Source: Streptomyces althioticus
GTDB lineage: Bacteria; Actinomycetota; Actinomycetes; Streptomycetales; Streptomycetaceae
Reading direction: 5' to 3'
DNA: 64,000 bases
Assembly: GCA_014649355.1 (NCBI GenBank)
Contig: BMSW01000024.1
Span: 1 to 64,000, forward strand
The translations under genes were made by a program, and so were the position numbers. The notes under the pieces were generated by a model. The model was not told the DNA's origin and searched no databases. It saw nothing but the letters and a program-made list of their open reading frames with translations. The number at the start of each line of letters is the position of its first letter. The stretch's first letter is position 1. Below, one piece after another: positions 35,172 through 43,508 of the stretch.

Positions 35172-37456
35172 CGAAGGCTCCTCCCACGGGCGGGCGACGC
35201 GGACGTACGGCTGCGGGCTGGCGACGGCCGCCAGGCACGCAACCGCAGGCTGTTGCCGACCACGAGCAGTGAACTGACGGACATCGCGGCGGCGGCCAGC
35301 ATCGGGTTGAGCAGGCCGACCATGGCCAGGGGCACCGTCACGGCGTTGTAGCCGAAGGCCCACAGCAGGTTGACGCGGATCGTGGCCAGCGTGCTGCGGG
35401 AGAGGCGGACGGCGTCCGCGAGGGCGTCGATGTCTCCGCGGACCAGGGTGACGTCGGCGGCTCCGATCGCCACGTCGGTGCCGGTGCCCATGGCGATGCC
35501 GAGGTCGGCCCCGGCCAGAGCGGCGGCGTCGTTGACTCCGTCGCCGACGACGGCGACCCGGTAGCCCTCTTCCCGTAGTGCGCGGACGAGCCGGGCCTTG
35601 TCCTCGGGAGTGCAGCGGGCGTGTACGTCGTCGATGCGCAGGGCAGTGGCGACGTCGCGGGCGGGTGCCTCACGGTCTCCGGTGGCCAGCACCGGCCGTA
35701 CACCCAGGCGTCTCAGCCGGTCCACGGCCCGGTAGCTGCCGGGCCGCAGTACGTCTCCGACCTCGACGAGCGCCTCGGCCACACCGTCGACGCGGACCAC
35801 GACTGGCGTGTGGGCGGCCGTCTCGGCGGCGGACAGCGCCTTAGCCAGAGGTGCGGGCAGTTCGTCGTCCGGGGCCAGTACCTCCACGCGCCGTCCTTCG
35901 ACGCTCCCGCGTACGCCTCGTCCCGGCAGGGCGGCGAAGCCGGTCACGTCCGGCAGCGTCCCGCCCGGTGCGGTGCGTCGTGCGTAGGCCGTGACGGCCT
36001 GTCCCAGCGGGTGCTCGGAGCCCTGCTCGACCGCGCCCGCCAGCCTGATCGCCTGTTCCTCGCCCACCCCGCCGGGTGCGGCCGTGACCCGGGCGACACT
36101 CATGCGGCCGGAGGTCAGGGTGCCGGTCTTGTCGAGGACCACGGCGTCGATGTGCTGCAGTCCTTCCAGGGCCTGCGGGCCGCTGACCAGGACGCCCAGT
36201 TGGGCGCCACGGCCGGTGGCGGCCAACAGGGCGGTCGGGGTGGCGAGGCCGAGGGCACAGGGGCAGGCGACGACCAGGACGGCCACGGAGGCGGTGATCG
36301 CGGCCTGCGGGTCGGCGCCCGCGCCGAGCCAGAAGCCGAGGACGGTGGTGGCCAGGGCGAGTACGACCGGTACGAAGACGCCGGCGACCTTGTCGGCGAG
36401 GCGCTGTGCCCGCGCCTTGCCTGCCTGTGCCTCGGTGACCAGGTGGGTGATGCGGGCCAGTCGGGTGTCGGCGCCGACCGCGGTGGCCCGCACCGCCAGC
36501 AGGCCGCCGACGTTCACGGAGCCGCCGATCACGGCCGTGCCGGGGCCGACCTCGGCCGGTTCGCTCTCCCCGGTGACCAGGGAGAGGTCGACGGCCGAAC
36601 TGCCTTCGACGACGGTGCCGTCGGTGGCCACGCGTTCCCCGGGCCGTACGACGAAGATCTGGCCCTTCCGGAGGTCCTCGATGGCGATGCGGCGCTCGCC
36701 CGTGTCGTCGCGTACGGCGACCTCCTTGGCGGCCAGCTCCGCCAGTGAGCGCAGGGCCGCTCCGGTGCCGCGCCGGGCCCTCGCCTCCAGGTACCGGCCC
36801 GCCAGGACGAACAGGGGGACGCCGACGGCGGCCTCCAGGTAGATGTGGGCGACGCCGTCCGATGCCGTCGGCACCAGGCTGAAGGGCATCCGCATGCCCG
36901 GATCGCCGGCGCCGCCGAGGAACAGGGCGTAGGAGGACCAGGCGAAGGAGGCCACGACGCCCAGCGACACCAGGGTGTCCATGGTCGAGGTGGAGTGCCG
37001 CAGTGCCCGCGCCGCCCGCTGGTGGAAGGGCCAGGCGCCCCAGACCACGACGGGCGCGGCGAGTACGAAGCACAGCCACTGCCAGTTGCGGAACTGCCAG
37101 GCGGGCACCATCGACAGAACGAGCACGGGGACGGCGAGCAGGACGGTGACCGTCAGCCGGTGGCGTTCCCGCGCCGCCTCCGTCTCCTCCTCGTCGCCGT
37201 CCTCACGGCGTCGTTCTTCGGGCGGTTCGGGCAGCGCGGCGGTGTATCCGGCCTGCTCGACGGCGGCGACGAGCTGTTCCGGGAGCACCTCGGACGGATG
37301 GTGCACGCGGGCCCGTCCGGTGGCCAGGTTCACGCTCGCGGTGACGCCGTCCAGCCTGGCCAGTTTCTTCTCCACCCGCTTCACGCAGGCCGCGCAGGTC
37401 ATGCCGCCGACCGCGAGGTCGGTCACCTCCACCACGGACACCGGCTCGCCGGCCAT
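35168..37456 (-). CDS. copA: Copper-translocating P-type ATPase
   Basis: A 762-residue P1B-type ATPase. One N-terminal heavy-metal domain (about 10-75) has GMTCAAC. After eight membrane helices including the CPC ion-channel motif (VVACPCALGLATPT) come the phosphorylation site DKTGTLT, the HP motif EHPLGQ, the hinge GDGVNDA and C-terminal helices with YNAVTVPLAM and MSVSSLLVV. These are Cu(I)-exporter features (P1B-1). The gene overlaps neighbours on both sides by ATGA, making a three-gene copper operon. Copper-responsive control is expected, but no obvious CsoR-type box was identified. Confidence 0.96.
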   Translation of the reverse strand: MAGEPVSVVEVTDLAVGGMTCAACVKRVEKKLARLDGVTASVNLATGRARVHHPSEVLPEQLVAAVEQAGYTAALPEPPEERRREDGDEEETEAARERHRLTVTVLLAVPVLVLSMVPAWQFRNWQWLCFVLAAPVVVWGAWPFHQRAARALRHSTSTMDTLVSLGVVASFAWSSYALFLGGAGDPGMRMPFSLVPTASDGVAHIYLEAAVGVPLFVLAGRYLEARARRGTGAALRSLAELAAKEVAVRDDTGERRIAIEDLRKGQIFVVRPGERVATDGTVVEGSSAVDLSLVTGESEPAEVGPGTAVIGGSVNVGGLLAVRATAVGADTRLARITHLVTEAQAGKARAQRLADKVAGVFVPVVLALATTVLGFWLGAGADPQAAITASVAVLVVACPCALGLATPTALLAATGRGAQLGVLVSGPQALEGLQHIDAVVLDKTGTLTSGRMSVARVTAAPGGVGEEQAIRLAGAVEQGSEHPLGQAVTAYARRTAPGGTLPDVTGFAALPGRGVRGSVEGRRVEVLAPDDELPAPLAKALSAAETAAHTPVVVRVDGVAEALVEVGDVLRPGSYRAVDRLRRLGVRPVLATGDREAPARDVATALRIDDVHARCTPEDKARLVRALREEGYRVAVVGDGVNDAAALAGADLGIAMGTGTDVAIGAADVTLVRGDIDALADAVRLSRSTLATIRVNLLWAFGYNAVTVPLAMVGLLNPMLAAAAMSVSSLLVVGNSLRLRAWRPSPARSRTSASPARGRSLR

Positions 37457-37710
37457 CAGTGTCCGCTCCCGTGGTTCATGCCGCCCATGTCGTCGTCCTC
37501 CACGTCCGTGCCGCCGCCCTCATGGCCGTCCTCGGTGATCCCGGGGCCGTGCATCCCGGGCGCGACGGGGCCGACGCTCCGGCCGACGGCGTAGGAGACG
37601 GCGAAGACCAGCACCAGCAGCACGAGGAACCCGCACAGGGCAGGAGGGGGCAGGACACGGCGCAGCAGGCCGGCCGGCGTACCGGAAGCGGGTTGCCGTG
37701 TCTGGGCCAT
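37456..37710 (-). CDS. Small Met/His-tailed membrane protein
   Basis: An 84-residue single-pass protein. A helix at about 24-44 (ALCGFLVLLVLVFAVSYAVG) is followed by an outward tail rich in metal ligands (GMHGPG, DGHEGGG, DDDMGGMNHGSGH). This looks like a copper-binding accessory protein that may hand Cu to CopA or PCuAC, or sense it. ATG 37710 is chosen over an upstream in-frame start at 37737. Its stop overlaps the copA start (ATGA), so the product is made together with the pump. Confidence 0.75.
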   Translation of the reverse strand: MAQTRQPASGTPAGLLRRVLPPPALCGFLVLLVLVFAVSYAVGRSVGPVAPGMHGPGITEDGHEGGGTDVEDDDMGGMNHGSGH

Positions 37711-37922
37711 CTGTCGACTCTCCCGATCGCGTCGCACGCCGCACGGCCTCCACTGGACCGAGCCGCACCGGTACAGGAGTCGGGGCCGCAGGCTCTCCAG
37801 TTCCTCAGGGCAAGTGTGACGCCCGTCACTGGAGAGGCCCGAGAGGCTTCAGGAAGGCCGGCAGCCGTCGGCCGCTGCCCTGGGGCGGCGACCGACGGCC
37901 GGAACGGCGCCCGGTCGTGTCG

Positions 37923-38519
37923 TCAGGCCACGGCGGGTTCCGCCAGGTGGCGGGTGACGGACCCGTCCGCCGCCCACTCGGCCAGGGCGGTCCGGGCACG
38001 GGACACCCGGGAGCGCACCGTGCCGACCGGGCACCCGCTCAGCTCGGCGGCCTCGGCGTACGGCAGCCCGAGGAGCTGGGTCAGCACGAACGCCTCACGG
38101 CGGTCGCCGGGCAGGGAGTCGACCAGCTCCAACAAGGCGATGCCCTCGTCGAAGCCCGGCAGCCCTGTCGGCTGGGCGCGTTCGGCCGCGGCCTGCCAGT
38201 CGTCGGTCCATGCCGTACGGGGACGGCACGCGGCGTGTCGCAGGCTGTCGATGACGGTCCGGCGGGCGATCGACAGCAGCCAGGTCCGCGCCGAGGAACG
38301 CCCCTCGAACCGGGGCAGTGCCGTCAGGGCGCGCAGGAACGTGTCCTGGGTCAGGTCGTCCGCCGCCTGCGCGTCGTCGGCGAGGTACGTCACGTAGCGG
38401 CGTACGTCGCGTTGCAGTGCCCGGACGAAACGGTCGACCGCTTCGCTGTCGCCGCCGGCGGCGGCGAGCGCCCAGGCGGTGACCGTCTCGTCGGTCACGG
38501 TGGGCAGGGCAGGGGTCAT
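37923..38519 (-). CDS. ECF sigma factor, copy 1 of duplicated module
   Basis: A 198-residue group 4 sigma factor. Region 2 contains AADDLTQDTFLRALTALPRFEG, seen in two pieces, and WLLSIARRTVIDSLRH. Region 4 contains RREAFVLTQLLGLPYAEAAE and GCPVGTVRSRVSRAR. It is closely similar to the sigma factor at 39555-40196, and each is preceded on the leftward strand by a related four-helix membrane protein. It lies 0.2 kb upstream of the copper operon, so it may drive copper genes (inference). Confidence 0.92.
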   Translation of the reverse strand: MTPALPTVTDETVTAWALAAAGGDSEAVDRFVRALQRDVRRYVTYLADDAQAADDLTQDTFLRALTALPRFEGRSSARTWLLSIARRTVIDSLRHAACRPRTAWTDDWQAAAERAQPTGLPGFDEGIALLELVDSLPGDRREAFVLTQLLGLPYAEAAELSGCPVGTVRSRVSRARTALAEWAADGSVTRHLAEPAVA

Positions 38520-38671
38520 GGTCCTGTGGTCCTTCCTTCAGTCCCGCGCGCACGGGCCGGGCACGGCACGGGCGCCGTCGGCGGTCGCACGGGTGTTGGG
38601 GAGATCCGGCCGCAGGGAAGCGCGGACGGGAGACCGCCGCCGTGTGGAAGGCGGTGGCGGTGATCCGGCTG

Positions 38672-39415
38672 TCAGACGACAGCGGTCTCCCCGGGAGGCC
38701 CCCGGGTGGTGAGGGCTTGGACGAGCAGGAGCTGCCGCAGGCGCCGCCTCGGCCGCGGAGCCGGCCGGAAGGAGGGCCGGGGGGAGGAGGGTGGGCAGAG
38801 CACGGCCAGGACCAGCCGCAGCGGTACGAACGCGCGGTCCGCGCAGGCACGGAGCATCTTGAAGACCGCGGTTTCGCCCTGGGCCAACCAGAGTCCGCAC
38901 AGGACGGCGGCCAGCACGTGGGCGGCCAGCATGCCCCAGGAGGACGAGCCGGCCAGGTACGTCATGTCGTGGCCCGTCGACGCCATGCTGTGGACGCCGT
39001 GAGAGGCCAGGTGATCCGTGGGGTGCAGCCCCGCCGCCACGGCGATGTCGTAGGCCCGGGCAATCCGCTCGGGCGTGGGGGCCGCACCGCAGAGAAAGCG
39101 GTCGGCCCATTGCCGAAGGGACTGCGCCTCCCCCGGGGCCGTCGCCATAACCGGCCGGTTGCCGGACTGCGCGAGCGTGAAGGCGATGTGCAGGCAGGTC
39201 TGGACGACGACCGTCAGACCGGCCACCGTACGGCGGCGGCGCTCGTGGGCCCCGAAAGCCCAGCCGACGGCACCGACCGCGAAGGTGCCGGAGAGGAGCA
39301 CCCACCAGGGCAGCCCCTCCCCCGACATCAGCACGTGGCCGAGGGCGGCGAGCACCACGCAGACGGCCGCGAACACCGCGGCCCGCAGCACACGCAGAAA
39401 CCCACCGGCGGACAT
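38672..39415 (-). CDS. Four-helix membrane protein, copy 1
   Basis: A 247-residue membrane protein. Helices lie at about 8-30 (LRAAVFAAVCVVLAALGHVL), 36-56, 66-88 and 165-190. Between helices 3 and 4 is a loop with HPTDHLASHGVHSM, possible metal ligands, though fewer than in copy 2. The C terminus ends TTRGPPGETAVV. It is a paralogue of the protein at 40388-41092, which ends TSRGPPVGTAVL. The constant pairing with an ECF sigma gene suggests an anti-sigma or sensor role, but no zinc-finger anti-sigma motif is visible. ATG 39415. Confidence 0.75.
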   Translation of the reverse strand: MSAGGFLRVLRAAVFAAVCVVLAALGHVLMSGEGLPWWVLLSGTFAVGAVGWAFGAHERRRRTVAGLTVVVQTCLHIAFTLAQSGNRPVMATAPGEAQSLRQWADRFLCGAAPTPERIARAYDIAVAAGLHPTDHLASHGVHSMASTGHDMTYLAGSSSWGMLAAHVLAAVLCGLWLAQGETAVFKMLRACADRAFVPLRLVLAVLCPPSSPRPSFRPAPRPRRRLRQLLLVQALTTRGPPGETAVV

Positions 39416-39554
39416 GGCGCCCCATCCTGGCACCCGGCGGACGAACCGCTGACACCAGGGATACCCACCCAACCGGACCGCGGCCGGGAGCGAGTCCCGC
39501 ACGGCCCGGTTGCGAGGCTCCCGGCGGTCGGCCCGAGCCGCTCAGGACACCCGG

Positions 39555-40196
39555 TCAGTCCGGAGCCCCCACCGGGTCGGCTCGTTCCGCCTCGTGCAGT
39601 AACTCCATCAGTGCGGCACGGGCCCGGGCGACCCGGGAGCGGACCGTACCGATCGGGCAGCCGCTGAACTCGGCCGCCTCCGCGTAGGGAAGGCCGAGGA
39701 GTTGGGTGAGGACGAACGCCTCACGGCGTTCGGCGGGCAGCGCATCCAGCAGTTCGGCGAGAGCGATGCCGTCGTCGAAGCCGGGCAGACCGCGCTCCTG
39801 GGCGCGTTCGGCGGCTGCCTGCCAGTCGTCGGTGTCGGCGAGACGCGGCCGGGCGGACGCGTGCCGGTAACTGTCGATCACCGCGCGTCGGGCGATGGAC
39901 AGCAGCCAGACGCGGGCGGAGGAGCGGCCCTCGAAACGGTGCAGGCTGCCCAGGGCCCGCAGGAAGGTGTCCTGAGCCAGGTCGTCGGCGGCTTGGGGGT
40001 CTGCGCCGAGATACCCGACGAAGTGCCGGACGTCTCTTTGGAGGGCGCGAACGAACTTCTCGACGGCTTCCGGGTCACCACCGCGGGCAGTGAGCGCCCA
40101 GGCCGTTATCAGCTCGTCGGCCGACTTGCGTTCCTCAGGTGTTCTCGTGGGGTGCGGAGTCCTGTCGCATGCGGCAGGAGGAGCGGGACTGATCAC
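39555..40196 (-). CDS. ECF sigma factor, copy 2 of duplicated module
   Basis: A 213-residue sigma factor. Region 2: AADDLAQDTFLRALGSLHRF and RVWLLSIARRAVIDSYRH. Region 4: RREAFVLTQLLGLPYAEAAEF and GCPIGTVRSRVARAR. Compared with copy 1 it has a longer N terminus (MISPAPPAACDRTPHP...). GTG 40196 is chosen for AAAAGGACACCAG upstream; in-frame residues before it are not coding-like. It is preceded by membrane protein copy 2 with a 191-base gap. Confidence 0.92.
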   Translation of the reverse strand: MISPAPPAACDRTPHPTRTPEERKSADELITAWALTARGGDPEAVEKFVRALQRDVRHFVGYLGADPQAADDLAQDTFLRALGSLHRFEGRSSARVWLLSIARRAVIDSYRHASARPRLADTDDWQAAAERAQERGLPGFDDGIALAELLDALPAERREAFVLTQLLGLPYAEAAEFSGCPIGTVRSRVARARAALMELLHEAERADPVGAPD

Positions 40197-40387
40197 CTGG
40201 TGTCCTTTTCGGGGATCCGGAGGGCCGGCACGCGGACATCCGGAGACCGGACCGGGCGGCTCGGGGCGCACGGCGGATCCGGTGTGGGCAGGGGGTGGCA
40301 GGAGTACGCCTGTACTGCGGCGCACTCCTGGTGCCCGAAGCCGTTCGGGCGTGAGAGGCCCGGGACGGTGTCGGGGAACCGGCCGTC

Positions 40388-41092
40388 TCAGAGGACAGCG
40401 GTTCCCACGGGCGGACCCCGGGAAGTGATCGCGTACACCAGGAGCAGCCGGCATGGACTGCGGTCCGTGCGGCTACGGCGCAGGACGACGCCTGGGCGGC
40501 GCGGAGGTGCCGGGAGGGCGAGAAGCAGCCGCAGCGGGGCGGCCAGCCATCCGGCGACGGCCCGCAGGACACGGAAGGCCGCGCGTTCGCCGTGCGCGAG
40601 CCACAGGCCGCTCAGCAGCGCGGCCAGCAAGTGGGCGGCGAGCATGCCCGTGGGGGACATCCCGCCACTCATGATGTGGCCGATTCCCGTCGCCGGGTCC
40701 ATGGCCTCCGTCGGCTCCACGGCGGATCCGTCATGGGTCATGAAGTGCATGGCGTGACCGGTGTGCGCCGTGGAGGCCATGTGATGCGTGGACGGCGTGC
40801 CGTGAGCCGTACCGCCCGCGGACATCGACGACGTCGACAGTTCCTGCGCGTAGGAGAACCACTCGTGCAGCGCCGACTGAGCGGCCACCACGACGGAGGA
40901 GACGAGGAGGAGCCCGCGTTCCCGGCCGGCCAGGCACCACGCAGTCCCGCCGCACGCGACCACCGCGACGGCGAGGGCCCACCAGGGCACGGAGGCGCCC
41001 GACATCATGACGTGCCCCAGGGCGGCGAGCAGCACGCAGACGGCCGCGAACACCGCGGCCCGTGTCGTGCGGAGACCTCCCCCAGCACCCAT
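40388..41092 (-). CDS. Four-helix His/Met-rich membrane protein, copy 2
   Basis: A 234-residue paralogue of the protein at 38672-39415. Helices lie at about 10-32, 36-54, 60-82 and 150-172. The loop after helix 3 is strikingly rich in metal ligands (GTAHGTPSTHHMAS, HTGHAMHFMTHD, GHIMSGGMS), suggesting extracytoplasmic copper binding. Both copies share TM1 (RAAVFAAVCV-LAALGHV) and the fourth helix (GMLAAH-LAA-L-GLWLA). Position upstream of an ECF sigma gene and the copper operon suggests a metal-responsive regulator or carrier (inference). ATG 41092. Confidence 0.75.
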   Translation of the reverse strand: MGAGGGLRTTRAAVFAAVCVLLAALGHVMMSGASVPWWALAVAVVACGGTAWCLAGRERGLLLVSSVVVAAQSALHEWFSYAQELSTSSMSAGGTAHGTPSTHHMASTAHTGHAMHFMTHDGSAVEPTEAMDPATGIGHIMSGGMSPTGMLAAHLLAALLSGLWLAHGERAAFRVLRAVAGWLAAPLRLLLALPAPPRRPGVVLRRSRTDRSPCRLLLVYAITSRGPPVGTAVL

Positions 41093-41247
41093 GGCGGCTC
41101 ATCCTTGCATTTCCGGCGCACCGTCTTGAGCGAGTACGAGAAGTTCCCGGACCTGCGACTCAACCCGCCCCCGGTGATTCATGTCACGCCAACCCACGGG
41201 AACCCAAGGGGAGTTGCACTCGACTGCCTCCCCAAGGAGGTGCGTCT

Positions 41248-42465
41248 GTGACGACGGGACGGACAGAACAGGCCGGGCGGAACGGAGCGGGTTCGGCGAC
41301 CGGGGAAGGAGCGACAAGGGCTCTGACCGCGCTGCTGACGTGTGCCATGGCCTTCTCGATGATGCAGTTGTTCCTGCTCGGGGCGCTCGGCCCGCGGCTC
41401 GTGGCGGACCTCGGCGTCTCACCGACGGTGCTCGGGCTGACGACCACCGTCGGGTTCGCCACGGCGGCCGTGCTCTCCCCGGCCGGCGGCCGGGTGGTGG
41501 ACCGGGTGGGGCCCCGGCGCTGTCTGGTGGCCCTGCTCGCGGTGGCCGCGGTCGCGCTGGCGCTGATCGGAACGGCTCCGGGCTCCGGGTTCCTGCTGGC
41601 CGCCGTCGCGCTCGGCGGAGTGCCGCAGGCGCTGGCCAACCCCGCCACGAACAAGGCGATCCTCGCCGCCGTACCGCCTGCCCGGCGTGGCTCGGTGACC
41701 GGCATGAAGCAGTCGGGGGTGCAGTTGGGGGCGTTCGCGGCCGGGCTGCCGCTCGCGGCGCTGGCCGGTCTCACCGGGTGGCGGGGCGCTGTCTGGACCG
41801 CTTCGGGCGCCGCGGTGGTGGCCGCCGTGTGGGCGGCACGTACGCTGCCCGCCGACCCGCCCGCGAAGTCCACGCCGGCCGTCTGGGTACCGCGCGGGAT
41901 GACCGCGTGGCTGATGGTGTTCTCGCTGCTGCTCGGCTGCGGGATCGCCTCGGTCAACACCTACCTGTCGCTGTACGGCACCGAGCGTCTGGGGCTCGGT
42001 CCCACGGCTGCGGGCGCGCTGGTGGCCGTGCTGGGCGTGTCCGGGATCGCGGGCCGGCTGGGTTGGTCGAAGGTGGCGGGGCGGCCCGACCGGGCGGTCC
42101 GGCTGCCGGGCTCGCTCGCTGTGGGAGCGGTGGCGGCGGCCCTGCTGTTGGCGGGCTCGTCGTCCGCTCGCCCGCTGGTGTGGGTGGCGGCCCTGGCCGT
42201 CGGGGTGTTCGCCGTGGCGGCGAACGCGGTATCGATGGTCCTCGTCATGCAGCGCGCGGAGCCGGGACGGGCGGGCCAGGGCTCCGCGCTGGTCTCCGCG
42301 GGCTTCTTCGCCGGGTTCGCGGTCGGCCCACCGCTGTTCGGAGTACTGGCCGAGGCGGGCCGGTACGGAAGCGGGTGGCTTCTCGTGGCGGCCGAGTTCG
42401 CGGGGGCCGGGGTGGTGGCGTTGCTGTGGTCCGTGCGGGAACGCCGGTCGGACGTACTGTCATGA
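41248..42465 (+). CDS. MFS transporter
   Basis: A 405-residue major facilitator with 12 predicted helices. The first half has the loop 2-3 motif GGRVVDRVGPRR (G-x3-D-x-x-G-R-R/K type), and NPATNKAILAAVPPARRGSVTG resembles sugar/organic-acid MFS loops. GTG 41248 is fixed by AAGGAGG seven bases upstream. It is followed by a GH88-like gene with ATGA overlap, so transport and hydrolysis may be linked. Direction and substrate are unknown. Confidence 0.88.
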   Translation: MTTGRTEQAGRNGAGSATGEGATRALTALLTCAMAFSMMQLFLLGALGPRLVADLGVSPTVLGLTTTVGFATAAVLSPAGGRVVDRVGPRRCLVALLAVAAVALALIGTAPGSGFLLAAVALGGVPQALANPATNKAILAAVPPARRGSVTGMKQSGVQLGAFAAGLPLAALAGLTGWRGAVWTASGAAVVAAVWAARTLPADPPAKSTPAVWVPRGMTAWLMVFSLLLGCGIASVNTYLSLYGTERLGLGPTAAGALVAVLGVSGIAGRLGWSKVAGRPDRAVRLPGSLAVGAVAAALLLAGSSSARPLVWVAALAVGVFAVAANAVSMVLVMQRAEPGRAGQGSALVSAGFFAGFAVGPPLFGVLAEAGRYGSGWLLVAAEFAGAGVVALLWSVRERRSDVLS

Positions 42466-43508
42466 AGGCACGCCCGGACGGGGACACTCCCCCGTCCGAG
42501 GACCGGCGGGCGGGCCGCGTGAAACCGGGCCCGGCACCCGGCTGGGCCGCTCCGGCGCTCGGCTCCGTCCTCGCCAGGGTCGCCGTCACCCGCGCCGAAG
42601 TCGGCGACCGGTTCCCCCTCTACGCGGACCCGGGCACCGGGGCGTGGAGGACGACGGCGCGCGGCTCCTGGACCGGCGGCTTCTGGGCGGGGCTGCTGTG
42701 GCTGCGCGCCCGGCACACCGGCGATCCCTCGGACCGGGAGGCCGCACGGGCGTGCACGGCCCGCCTGGCCGACTGGGCCGGGGCGGACACCTCCACCCGG
42801 GGCCTGATCCTCTGGTACGGCACCGTCTTCGCCGACGACGGGGAGCGGATCCGGAACCAGGGCGCGCGTGCCTGCCGGGACTCCTTCGATCCGGAACTGG
42901 GTCTCGTGCCGTGGGGTTCGGCGTTCGGCGGGCCGCGGCTGATGGCCCGTGTGGACGGCGTCCCCGGCATGGTGCCGTTACTGGCCACGGTGGACGTGGA
43001 GGCCGCCCGCTCCCATCTGCGCCGACACCTCGACCTGTGCCTCGGGAGCCAACCGTCCTCCTGGTCGTGGCTGCACGCCGAGGCGACCGGCTGGACCGCC
43101 TGTGCCGACCCGCCGCCGGGCTGGAGCCGTGGTCCGGCGTGGCTGCTGCTCGCCCTGGCCGAAGGCGCCCGTCTGCCGGACGGCGACTCGTTCGCCGCAC
43201 TCGCCGACACGTTGACGCCGGCCTCTCCCGTGCCGCTCGCCGACACCGCTCACGCCGGCGGCCCCCTCGACACCTCCGCCGCCGCCATCACCGCGCTGGC
43301 TCTGCTGCGACTGGGACGCCGGGACCGGGCCGTCGGTGTCCTCGAAGTACTGGTCGACCGGCACCTGACCGCCGACGGGCGCCTCCCGGACGGCTGTTAC
43401 GACCTCCCGGCCGGAACAGCCGTCCGGCACGAGCTGATCTGGGGCGACTTCTTCCTGGCCTACGCCCTCGCGGAACTCACCGGCCAGGTGGCCGGTGGCA
43501 CCGGCTAG
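42462..43508 (+). CDS. GH88-like unsaturated glucuronyl hydrolase
   Basis: A 348-residue protein with the (alpha/alpha)6-barrel pattern of glycoside hydrolase family 88/105. RGSWTGGFWAGLLWLRARHTGD near residue 60 is the family's most conserved segment (given in part: SWTGGFWAGLLW). GPAWLLLALAEGARL and WGDFFLAYALAEL follow. GH88 enzymes hydrate delta-4,5-unsaturated uronic acids; catalytic Asp residues could not be placed with certainty. It is coupled (ATGA) to the MFS gene and slightly overlaps the convergent acyl-CoA dehydrogenase. Confidence 0.7.
   Translation: MKARPDGDTPPSEDRRAGRVKPGPAPGWAAPALGSVLARVAVTRAEVGDRFPLYADPGTGAWRTTARGSWTGGFWAGLLWLRARHTGDPSDREAARACTARLADWAGADTSTRGLILWYGTVFADDGERIRNQGARACRDSFDPELGLVPWGSAFGGPRLMARVDGVPGMVPLLATVDVEAARSHLRRHLDLCLGSQPSSWSWLHAEATGWTACADPPPGWSRGPAWLLLALAEGARLPDGDSFAALADTLTPASPVPLADTAHAGGPLDTSAAAITALALLRLGRRDRAVGVLEVLVDRHLTADGRLPDGCYDLPAGTAVRHELIWGDFFLAYALAELTGQVAGGTG

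Noticed and set aside
42245..43430. Several leftward frames opposite the MFS/GH88-like genes
   Set aside because: Shadows of the rightward genes; no ribosome sites and no domains.
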